From positions 64,973 through 95,006 of the forward strand of contig JBNGIS010017718.1 of the NCBI GenBank assembly GCA_049999725.1: DNA of 30,034 nt, written 5' to 3'. Source of the stretch: Haplomitrium mnioides. Its lineage: Eukaryota; Marchantiophyta; Haplomitriopsida; Calobryales. Below, one piece after another: positions 9,846-17,879 of the stretch. The notes under the pieces were generated by a model. The model was given only the letters and a program-made list of their open reading frames with translations. It was not told where the DNA came from and searched no databases. The position numbers and the translations under genes are program-made. Each line of letters opens with the position of its first letter. Positions within the stretch are counted from its first letter, which is position 1.

Positions 9846-9852
9846 TTTCTAT

Positions 9853-10068
9853 CTACCACAAAACGTAAATAAAACACTCCCATGTAACACCATAATTTAC
9901 CACAGGCAAGATAACAGGTTCTCTCGAATCCATCACAAAACCCATAAAATCATCTCCAAAATTATACACTAAAATTTGACGAAAGAAATGTTTGTCAATG
10001 TTAAACACACGAATATTAAAAGGATTCAATAAAGGAATTCTAGGAGGTACAAATGCTCCTCTATCCAT
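9853..10068 (-). CDS. Leader ORF A of the chromovirus (71 aa, unknown)
   Basis: This intact ATG-to-stop frame lies between the primer-binding site and ORF B. It reads MDRGAFVPPRIPLLNP at its start and FFRQILVYNFGDDF, then VILPVVNYGVTWECF. It appears paralogous to ORF B. The pair is open in a copy whose gag and pol are full of stops, which is notable, though short frames stay open more easily. The function is unknown. Confidence 0.4.
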   Translation of the reverse strand: MDRGAFVPPRIPLLNPFNIRVFNIDKHFFRQILVYNFGDDFMGFVMDSREPVILPVVNYGVTWECFIYVLW

Positions 10069-10102
10069 TAGCTACCATAGTATCAAGTCAAAACTTCTCA
10101 TC

Positions 10103-10146
10103 TTCATTCATAAAGGATGGGATATCCGCTATCCTTTATTCATGAA
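10103..10146 (-). promoter_or_regulatory. Palindromic leader hairpin with self-complementary loop
   Basis: Sixteen-nt arms (10103-10118 and 10131-10146, two mismatches, the inner nine pairs perfect: ATAAAGGAT/ATCCTTTAT) enclose a 12-nt loop holding the 8-nt palindrome GGATATCC (10120-10127). It lies about 115 nt downstream of the PBS and 35 nt before ORF A. The form resembles dimer-initiation hairpins of retroviral leaders. The role is inferred from shape and place only. Confidence 0.5.
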
Positions 10147-10260
10147 AACTTGAGAGTTTTAACTCTCTTGGAGTTAACGCAAAGTGGAGATTCCACTACT
10201 CCAAAAGGTCTTTAGTACTTCTCCAAAGAGGGGTAATCCACACTTCTTTAGAGAAGACCA

Positions 10261-10273
10261 AGTTCTGATACCA
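10261..10273 (-). promoter_or_regulatory. Primer-binding site, initiator tRNA-Met type
   Basis: The minus strand reads TGGTATCAGAACT one base inside the 5' LTR. The first ten bases are the classical complement of the plant initiator tRNA-Met 3' end (TGGTATCAGA). This primes minus-strand DNA synthesis. Confidence 0.92.
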
Positions 10274-10274
10274 T

Positions 10275-10772
10275 TGTAACACTACACATATACACACAAG
10301 TTAGCGCTAACAAACCCATACGAGAGAAGCGCACAAGGACTTCAAAAACCCACATTGTCAAGGTAAGAGATGCCAAACAAGGCACTCTCCCTTCTTTATA
10401 TACTTGATAGAAAGCTCCCTGCTTATATAGGTGGAGGAATCTTATTGGTTCCTTTTCTATCCTCTTCTCATTGGACCCCTCTTTTCTCTCTCGCTCTGAT
10501 TGGACCACCCTTTACTTTAATTCTGCTTCTGCCAGGTGTCCTTATCTTTAGAACCTTCTCTTTACTTTAATTCTCCTCTTGCCACGTGTCCTTATCTAGA
10601 CTCCCTCTTTCACTTTAATTCATTGACTTTTTCTCCTCTTGTCACGTGTCCAACTCTCTATAATAGCAAGCTCTTTTTGCTACTCTAACTTAGTAATATC
10701 TTTCTAGACATAGTTGACACTATATCTTACGTTATTTTTCGCCATAACTTACTAAAGTTAGTGATCATTGCA
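10275..10772 (-). repeat. 5' LTR of the chromovirus (498 bp)
   Basis: In element orientation it starts TGCAATGATC and ends GTGTTACA. It carries the promoter boxes given separately. Compared with the 3' LTR it has small extra bases near 10305 and 10354 plus one T near 10571. Confidence 0.95.
10431..10648 (-). promoter_or_regulatory. U3 promoter: three G-box-like repeats, three CCAAT boxes, TATA box
   Basis: In element orientation the order is: G-box-like sites at 10642-10648, 10582-10588 and 10532-10538 (CACGTGA, CACGTGG, CACCTGG), each in a repeat with an ACTTTAATT-type neighbour. Then come CCAAT at about 10500, 10472 and 10446, then CTATATAAGC at 10431-10440. A second TATA-like site is at 10394-10402. 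TTGAC (W-box core) occurs near 10624. The arrangement is that of a plant polymerase II promoter; actual activity is not shown. Confidence 0.6.
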
Positions 10773-10777
10773 TTATG
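10773..10777. repeat. Target-site duplication TTATG (right copy)
   Basis: It is identical to 4721-4725. Removing the chromovirus and one copy restores a continuous reading frame of the older element across the junction. Confidence 0.95.
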
Positions 10778-11328
10778 TCCCAATGTTTGAAGGGGAAGAT
10801 GATCCAAAAAACAAGAGGAAGAGTGGACTCAAGAAGAAGAAGAAACAGTCTCACATCAACTACAACGTCTTTTTTTTTAGTGCCTACCAAAGGATGCATA
10901 AGTTCAAATGGGGTGGATGTCGTGTTGTGATTCGGCTAGTGTGCAAAAATGTAACAAAAGAAGAGAGAACCAAAGTCTTCTTACAAAAGATAAATTCAGA
11001 GAATATTGTAGAAGAAGCAATGAAGTAGTTTTGAGAACCTTCAAGAAAAGAAAAATTAGTATTTGTTATAGTAACGTGGAAGATGCTCTAGATAATGTGG
11101 GTAAAAAAAAAGTAAGCTTATTGACTCTTCAAGGATTTTTTGGATCACTTCCAAAGACAATTTGAAAATAAATAGAAGAGAGAAGAAAACGGAGAGACAA
11201 GAAGATAAACATCGAGATATTGAGAGATACATCGAAGTGGAGCTCAAAGGGATACCAGCTCCATCAACACTCAGAGCAAGGAGGTTCTACAATGGAGCTC
11301 AAGTTTCTTATCGGTCAAGCTATGAGTG
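10778..11328 (+). pseudogene. C-terminal end of the old element's pol (3' part)
   Basis: It continues the integrase C-terminal frame interrupted at 4725. It opens with PMFEGEDDPKNKRKSGLKKK, a Lys-rich stretch, and stays open to 11028. After shifts, a further open piece (about 11205-11328) holds IERYIEVELKGIPAPSTLRA and ends in TGA at 11326-11328. A purine-rich stretch (11163-11210) could include an old PPT, but the distance to the 3' LTR makes that doubtful. Function beyond integrase tail is unknown. Confidence 0.5.
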
Positions 11329-11370
11329 ATAGACAAAGAACTTTTTCGCTACTTCTAACTTTTCTCTTCC

Positions 11371-12670
11371 AAATCCTTTCTTCATTGGCTTAAGAGTTAT
11401 TCTTAGAGATAATTTTCGGTAGTAAATTGTATATCACTTCGGTGGTAGTTTCTTGAATTTGGTGATAAACTCATCTATTCTAATTTTGTTGCCAAAATTC
11501 ACTTATGGAAATGCAATGGGATCTCACAATTTGCATTATGACCTAATTTGGAGTGGAGTTTTCTCAAGTCTTCATCAAATGTTGTTCTTAAGTAAATGTT
11601 GAATAGTCGGTGTTGAACATTGAGTGACTTTATCAAATGATCATCTGATCAAGGGAGAAATTTTCTCTTTGTTGTTTCTATCTTATATGTGCTCTATCAC
11701 ATCAAATGGTTTACTTTGTGTTGTTGTGATAACAAAAGAAAAAAGAACTAACTTCCTTTTAGTAGAAACTCTAAAGGAAAGAAAGAAGGGGTTCAATTTT
11801 CTGAAAAGACGAGCTTCTAGAGGAGGAGAAGCCTATGTTGGGTAGAGATCAAAGGCTAATAAGTAGCATCATCCCTCTTAAAAAACTTTCAAGTCATTTG
11901 GAGCTCTAATCATATACTTATAGATGATTGAGGACAAAGGAGTTGAATTGGAGATAGCTTTACATTTTGAGTAATTTCAATGTTTCTATGATGGTTCTAG
12001 AAAAGAACAGAGTTCTTTTGAAAAGATGACAATGTGTGCTACAATTTTACATCAAATTTTGATTCAATTGAAGTTGGGTTCATTTTTAGACAACCGACTA
12101 AAGTTGAAGAAAGATTATTGAGATTCTTTGAATTCACTCTTCTTTTGACCTTAGAATTGTGGATTTTTTCTTCATGCCAAGAGTATTAAAGAAGTTGAAA
12201 CTTTGTGAGAAACTAGATCTGAGTGTGAGATCACTTTGTGTGAAAATTTAAGTCAAGATTCTCTAAGTCAAGAGAGTTATTGCTTGAGAAAATCTATGAG
12301 TCTCTTTTTTTAGGTCTTCAAACAAAAAATGAGTTTCTATTTGTGGTGAGCTTTTTGCTCTAAAGTTCCAACTGAAATTTTGTACATAGCTTTCTAAGGC
12401 AATCTGAATTTCAGACTGAGAGTTTTAGATTGAAAATCCCAGCAAAGAATACATTCTCTTTGACCAAATTCGAGTACAAAGTTGGAAGGATTTGGCTACC
12501 TTTCTTTTTTGATTGAGAGGAATTGAAGCCACAAAAGCAACATGCACTAAATCTCGGCTATGTTTGCATCATTTCAACATTTTAGAACAAAAAGCTTCTG
12601 CCTTTCACACAACATTCTCCACAGCTATATACGACGTGTATTCCTAGACCTAGATTATTGCCACGCCACA
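11371..12670 (+). repeat. 3' LTR-like repeat of the old retrotransposon
   Basis: It is the direct-repeat partner of 781-1948. It is somewhat longer through indels near 12140-12200 and 12310-12350. The exact start is uncertain; 11329-11370 holds nothing recognisable. Confidence 0.75.
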
Positions 12671-12673
12671 CTA

Positions 12674-13125
12674 GATGCAACCAACCAAAACAAGAAGTTG
12701 AAATCCGCATGCAACCAATCAAAACAACGAGATCAAATCTTCATGCAACAAAAAAGAACAAGGAGCTGAAATCTGCATGCAACAAACTAGAACAAGGGGT
12801 TGAAATATGCATGCAACCAACTAGAACAAGGAACTGAAATTGCATGCAACCAAACAGAACAAGGAATTGAAATCCACATGCAATCAACTAGAAAAAGAAA
12901 ATGAAATTGACATGCAATTAACCAGAATAAGGAGCAAAATTCCGCATGCAACTAACTAGATCAAGGACATGAAATCTGTATGCAACCAACCAGAACAAGG
13001 AACTGAAACCCCATGCAACAATCAAGAACAAGGAGTTGAAATCCATATGCAAATCATCAAAAAAAGTAATTGAAATCTACATGCAACTAACAAGAACAAG
13101 GAACTAAAAGTCCGATGCAACCAAC
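12674..13125 (+). repeat. 33-bp minisatellite, array B (about 14 units)
   Basis: Units are 33-34 bp of the form GCATGCAACCAACTAGAACA plus AGGAACTGAAATT, with drift between units. The array starts right after the 3' LTR-like repeat and ends exactly at the left terminal repeat of the 13.7-kb TIR unit. No frame stays open across the array. Confidence 0.92.
13122..13125. repeat. CAAC direct repeat, left of the TIR unit
   Basis: CAAC precedes the left TIR and is found again at 26839-26842 right after the right TIR. In an uninterrupted minisatellite unit (GCAACCAACTAGAACAAGG) this CAAC occurs once at that point, so the unit looks split with a 4-bp duplication. The low complexity of the array lowers certainty. 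Confidence 0.55.
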
Positions 13126-13145
13126 AACAACGGCTACTTTGAACC
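13126..13145 (+). repeat. Left terminal inverted repeat
   Basis: AACAACGGCTACTTTGAACC. The right end read on the minus strand is AACAACCTCTCCTTTGAACC, giving 17 of 20 identical with the outer six and inner nine bases perfect. Looser similarity (GAA, GCTA) continues for about 15 bp inward. Confidence 0.7.
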
Positions 13146-13525
13146 GAGAATCGCTATTGAGTTCTTGTTTCATTTGACGTTTCCAAAAACCAATTTTCAA
13201 CTTTTAGGATAAAAAAACATCAATTTGACAATGTTAACATTTTTTTCCAAAATATACATATATTTTACATCCAAATCGCTTATCTCACGTATAAATTCTT
13301 ATTAAAATATATTTTAATGAGAATTTCATCAAAATTGCTTTCACAATTTCTTCTTTAAAAAGGACGAGCATCAGTGAACAAAATATATACTAAAAATACA
13401 AAAAAATTGTTTCAGAATATTTTTAAAATTAAGAGTGATACTTTTAATTTCAAAATTGATCAAAACATTCAATTTTATTGGAAATATATTGGATAAAAAA
13501 AGACGCTAAAACGAGCAAGGACTTT
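13146..13525. other. AT-rich subterminal region, no gene
   Basis: It consists of A/T runs such as TTTTTTCC and ATATATTTTA. There is no coding frame. The other end of the unit (26050-26818) is similarly AT-rich, but a clear inverted alignment is not visible. Confidence 0.5.
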
Positions 13526-13865
13526 GGACCATAGTCTTAAAGCTTTTGCACGCAAGGTCTGCTAAAGCTGTAAGGCACTTGGAATGATGAAGCTCAAACG
13601 TGCAAAAACTTTGAAAAATAACTCTAAGATGTATGCGCACGAGGATTTATTGAAGCCGTTGTGTGAGAAGAGTGTTGAAGCCCATGCATGCATGGACTAC
13701 TGAAGCCAATGTGTAAGGAATAGCTAAAGCCTAGGCATGATTGGTTTGCTAAGAACTATGCACGAATAGACTACTTAAGCCTTCGTGAGTAGAGAGTCTT
13801 GAAATCCATTGACGTAAGGCTGCTGAATCACTTATATGCAAAAAGTGTTGAAACTCAAAATTGAA
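13526..13865. repeat. Degenerate 24-25-bp repeat array with palindromes (3' of gene A)
   Basis: Units of 24-26 bp start with GCC and end with GAA or AAA (for example from 13655 on). One holds the perfect 14-nt palindrome CCATGCATGCATGG at 13682-13695. It is the same family as the arrays at 15470-15879 and 17460-17579, but more diverged. Confidence 0.65.
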
Positions 13866-15469
13866 GAAACCTGTACACAAATCTAAATAAAAAGAAAGGG
13901 AGCTTCCATACCAACTTGGACTTTGTTGCTAATTTTAAGAAAACACTATACATTTTGTTCAAAAATCATTCAAGGAAAGAAAATGGAACTTCAATAAAAT
14001 ACTTAATAAATTTGATTGTGAATGCATTAGGAAAAAAAACCAATCACAAAATATTTGTTAAAACAAATACTTTATTATATTTGAAAAATACATTAGTCTG
14101 CTACTACAGCTTCTACCATATCCTTCTCAAGAGGAATGGTCTTATCTAAATCAATGAACTGAGAAGGCTTGGCTCCTACAGCCGCAAGAAAATCCTGCCA
14201 AGATTTTCCAGTCCCAAAAATCGCAATAGAATCACCAGATGTACTTGGAGTACCAAGAGAAATATGCTCCTTGTGGTATGCATATACTATCTGCAATTCA
14301 ATCACATTAGATGGCAAAAAAACCATTATCAAAATTCTCTATGGAATATATATAGATTGACGTCTATCATATTCCACGGCAATGCAATTTCACATCAACT
14401 TTAGAGCACAGACAAGGTCTATGCCGGACCGAGAGAAAAGATCTAAGATCCAATCTTGCTCCATTGATAAATGGTCAATGAAAAAAAATTGTACAAAGCC
14501 TGAAGTTTTTGGTACACATTCACATGAGCATCATGTTTTGAATGTTTAAGCTTCACCAACACAACAAGACAGCTGAACACACTCCACATAATTTGTCGAG
14601 GACAACCACTGGTGGGCATGAGCTTCATGCTCCTCTTGCCCTCCTTGATCCAGTAGCCTATAGTCCAGTACTTGTGGGCATGAGCAATTCTTGGACCACT
14701 AGAATGATGAATATTGCTTTTGTCCCTATAGTAATAAAAACAAACAAATTAGGCACTTGAGAGATAGTGTAGGAAAACTAAATAAGATAAACTAAAATAC
14801 AAAAGAAATTCAAAAAAGAGCTTACCAGATGTCATGGTTGATGGCATAGCAAACCTCCAAAAGAGCATCATTGACAATGCCAAATTGTTGCGAAGATTAG
14901 ATTATTACAAAAGACCAAAAATTGGAAGTTGTAATTACCACAAAAGAAAAAACCATATCAAAAATATCATCCTTAGTAAAGGGTTCAGAATCGTCATGCT
15001 TGCATTCCTTAATGTTATAACCATAAAGAATATATGCAATTGCCAAGGTGAAACATTTGGGTTTCACAAATCCCTTCAACTGATGAGCATTTGCTTCCCC
15101 GTGAACTTGGTAAAATGCCATATTCAGTCCATCAATATAAGACATTAAGTCCTTGTCTTGGTCTTGAAGAACTTCTTCAGTAGAAGGGGCAACAACATTA
15201 TTTTGTTGTCTTGCCTTCCATTCTCTAGCTTTCTGGCAATGAAGCAGAAAAGTAGGAGGGTAGGATACAAGTGTGGAGGCCTAATCTTGATCTTTTGGAG
15301 CTTTTTCGACCCTTGATCTTTTTTGCCCTTTGGCAGCTGCCGTCAATGTTTTGGCAAGCTGTCGTTTAAACATTTTGTCTCCATGTATAGAGCAAAAACA
15401 AAAGAAATTAGTGGAGACAAAAAAAAATGTAGACATTAAAGAAGAAGAGCATGTGAGAGGGACTCTTAA

Positions 15470-15879
15470 GTCCATCTCACCATGGACTTCAGAGTCCTTG
15501 CTGCCAAATACTTTAAAGTCAATTTCAAGCCCATGCGCACATGGACTTGAGAGTCCTTGCATGTATGGACACTTAAGTCCAATCGTCCCTCGACATTGAA
15601 GTCTGTTTGCGTATGAACTGTAGTGTCCATGTGCGCATGAACTCTAAAGTCCATGCTCGTATGGACACTCAAGTCCATGCATAGACTCTCAAGTCCTTGT
15701 GCGCAAGGACACTCCTCACATGCCTAGACTTGAGATTCCATGTGCGCATGGACACTCAAGTCTATGCACGATTGGACTTCAATGTCCAGACGCGTAGGGA
15801 GTTGAGTGTAAAAGCGCGCTTGGAGTAGAGAGTCAATGCATGCATGGACTTGATAGTCTATGTGGTCATGTACTACGAG
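15470..15879. repeat. 24-bp palindromic tandem array in intron 2 of gene A (17 units)
   Basis: Units read like GTCCATGTGCGCATGGACAC plus TCAA. Most are exactly 24 bp, with a few at 20 or 35. Clear palindromes are TCCATGTGCGCATGGA (15737-15752) and GTCCTTGTGCGCAAGGAC (15693-15710). Junctions such as GGACACTTAAGTCC are themselves near-palindromic, so the array alternates two kinds of inverted repeat. It fills about 70% of the putative intron 15964-15379. A minus-strand frame is open through nine or so units (15466-15678), giving 8-residue repeats. Confidence 0.9.
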
Positions 15880-17459
15880 TCATTTTTACTCTTACAAAAC
15901 AACTTTCACAAAAAATTTAACACAACTTTAGAATAAGAATTGTTGAATGGAAAAACAAACTTACCAATAGCTTCTCAAAGATGGAGTAAAATGAAGACAT
16001 TTTTGACTCCTCGGTGTGGATGGGGTACTCCATCCTAGCTTCTTTCCAAGAGCTGCAGTAGACTTTGGAGCAAACTGGATAGAGCTCTCTGGTTTCCACA
16101 CGTTTCAAAACAGAAATTTTTACTTCATTCGGAAGACCGTCAATGGACCTCCATGGTGTCCACTTCATGTCCATCATTCTCAACAATCCTTTGGCCTTAG
16201 GTTTCTGGCCCTTCACCTGATTTTTCTCCCATATAGAAAAAATGCTCTGTTGTAAATCCCAGAGCTCACCACTTTGGAATACTAGCTGGAATCAATTGTC
16301 TTGAGACGTGATTGTCTTTTCAAGAGCTGACTTGATCTCCAAAGTCTCCAACATCGATTCCCTTTTTAATTTTTGGGATGACACCATCCCACTCTTCGTG
16401 TACCTCTGATGCCAATATTTGAGCTTCTGAATTGACAACATTTCCAACCTGTCATATGTTGCAAATATGTAGGTCTTTGTTGGAGTCAGCTCTACGTAAA
16501 TATAACAATTACATAGCAAAAGCATAGGCTTTTTTGCTCCATATTTGGTGACTAAAAGTTGCCTTGCGGTAGCACTGTGATTGCCTCTTCCATTCTTGTA
16601 TCTATACTTGTCAAGGTTTCTCAGATCAAACTCCGACTTATCTTTTAACCTGCACTTTGGATCCACCACAACAATAAAGAAGCTATACACATAATTTTTC
16701 ATAGGCATCTTTTGCGCCAAAAGCTCCATAAAATCCTCATTTAACCTCATAATTTGGAAGGTTAAGATTTTCTATCCGAATAGTTATTGTTTCCTCTTGG
16801 ACTCTACATCTCTTGATTGCAAACTCCCTAATTTTTTTTTGTCTCCCTCAGACACTGCTTGAAGGTTCACTTGCTCTTGCTTTTGAAAGGTCCAAAGCCC
16901 CTTGTGCATTATCTTTTTAGCTCTTGATTTTGGAGCCTGAATCAGCTCCCAATCTCCTTCCTCCTCTGAGCTGCTAGAGGTTGAAGATAATGTGGCACCC
17001 GAAAATGAAGTGGTTGAAGATTGGAAGGGAGCAAGCTCCTCCTCACTAATTTGTGAGGGCACAAGCTTCTTCTTCGGGATGGCCTGCTTCTTCTTTTTTG
17101 GATCCTTCACTGGCTCTACCTCCTTTCTTTTTTTGGCAGCTGATGGTCTTGTTGTTGCTGCCGTTGACATAGTCGTCGCACTTGGATGCGGCACTAGTTG
17201 CTGAATGTATACTCCTTACTTTGGCTTTAGTAGTTTGATGCTAATTACTAGCTTGATAAATTCTCGCTCTACCCACTTCGTGTTCGAGTAAGCACTTACG
17301 AACTCAGACAAATATTGAGAAAACTAAAAACCAAAAAACAAAATGATCAATGATGTAACACATAAATCTTCATAAGTTTATCAGGATTTTAAAGTTTATA
17401 AAGCCTACAATCTAAGCTAAAAAAAATCCTTGGACTCCAAACGTGGATGGACCTATGGA

Positions 17460-17579
17460 GTCCATTTGCTTAGGAACTTCGTAGTTCATGCGCGCATGGA
17501 CTTTTTGGTCCAAGAGTGCATCATCTTCCAAGTCTGTGCGTGCATGGACTCGTGAGCCCTTGCACATAAGAGCTACTGA
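17460..17579. repeat. 24-bp palindromic array in intron 1 of gene A (5 units)
   Basis: Five units of exactly 24 bp include the perfect 12-nt palindrome CATGCGCGCATG (17487-17498) and TGTGCGTGCATGGACT in a neighbouring unit. They are the same family and phase as the intron 2 array. The array lies within the putative intron 17625-17324. Confidence 0.85.
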
Positions 17580-17879
17580 ACAACTTTAAAAAGAAAACAA
17601 ATGAAAATTAGTTTTCTGATCTTACCTTGCTATCGTTGAAGGCTGCCTGCAAATCCTTTGTAAATATGTCCATCGGGTTCATCTCCTTAAAGAAAAATCA
17701 TTTGTGTGAGACCTTGAAGAGGGTAATGCCTTCTTTTGACTATACAAGTAGCCCGATGTGGGCTCTTTGTCCCTCTCAAATCACGGTTATTTGGACGATA
17801 AAGCCCATGTTGAATTTTTCACCTTCAGCAACAAAAAGGTAAAGGTGATGATCGACGCTTTTCATAGTTCCACAACAAA

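Larger units (their letters stand above)
4726..10772 (-). mobile_element. Nested Ty3/gypsy chromovirus (6,047 bp), full-length but inactive
   Basis: The element runs on the minus strand: 5' LTR 10275-10772, PBS, leader, gag, protease, reverse transcriptase, RNase H, integrase, chromodomain, PPT, 3' LTR 4726-5212. The domain order and C-terminal chromodomain identify a chromovirus. The integrase text (phrases such as VSMDIV, DAIVVFVDKLSKM and TERANRTIEDML) reminds me of the Tcn1-type branch known mainly outside flowering plants; this is tentative. LTRs end in TG...CA and differ by about 14 substitutions and three small indels by eye (about 3%), mostly transitions. The polyprotein has at least ten stops and several frameshifts, so this copy cannot encode its own machinery. 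Confidence 0.95.
781..12670 (+). mobile_element. Old, decayed LTR retrotransposon (Ty3/gypsy-like), interrupted by a chromovirus
   Basis: Two long direct repeats (about 781-1948 and 11371-12670) flank a plus-strand internal region with gag, a CCHC knuckle, a protease-like stretch and the C-terminal end of an integrase. Reverse transcriptase, RNase H and the integrase core are missing: the protease-like text ends near 4250 and integrase C-terminal text starts near 4480. This is therefore a deletion derivative. All frames carry stops and shifts. A 6-kb chromovirus interrupts the last pol frame at 4725/10773. The element sits between minisatellite arrays A and B. No PBS or target-site duplication could be fixed, so the outer limits are approximate. 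Confidence 0.7.
14093..17860 (-). pseudogene. Gene A: decayed multi-exon gene with ParB/sulfiredoxin-like domain (tentative)
   Basis: Putative exons, minus strand: 17860-17626 (MKSVDHHLYLFVAEGEKF..., donor GTAAGA), 17323-15965 (donor GTAAGT), 15378-14939, a poorly defined one ending at 14826 (donor GTAAGC), 14725-14443 (acceptor CTATAG), and 14290-14093 (acceptor TTGCAG). The long exon keeps one frame for 1.36 kb with only a few stops (for example at 17235, 16783 and 16292). It holds a Lys/Glu/Ser-rich linker (about 17190-16800), then SFFIVVVDPKCRLKDKSEF, LDKYRY, GRGNHSATARQLL, and a CNCYIYVELTP stretch. The D-P-x-C-R, then G-x-N-H-S-x-x-A pattern resembles ParB/Srx-fold domains. A late segment reads SIAIFGTGKSWQDFL. 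Product unknown; probably an accessory protein of the transposon. Confidence 0.5.

Noticed and set aside
10248-10508. 86-codon frame across PBS and LTR
   Set aside because: It lies across U5 and the primer site and arises from the leader RNA; no protein is expected there.
11163-11210. Purine-rich run as PPT of the old element
   Set aside because: It lies about 160 bp before the 3' LTR-like repeat with coding-like text in between, so it does not fit a functional PPT.
12674-13125. Minisatellite as a coding repeat protein
   Set aside because: Unit length drifts between 30 and 34 bp and stops occur in all frames.
15470-15879. CRISPR-like appearance of short regular repeats
   Set aside because: The repeats are back to back without unique spacers of constant length, there are no cas genes, and the setting is a plant genome.
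14093-17860. Gene A as an intact host gene
   Set aside because: Stops interrupt the long exon several times and the exon around 14900-14826 has no convincing acceptor, so the copy is not functional.
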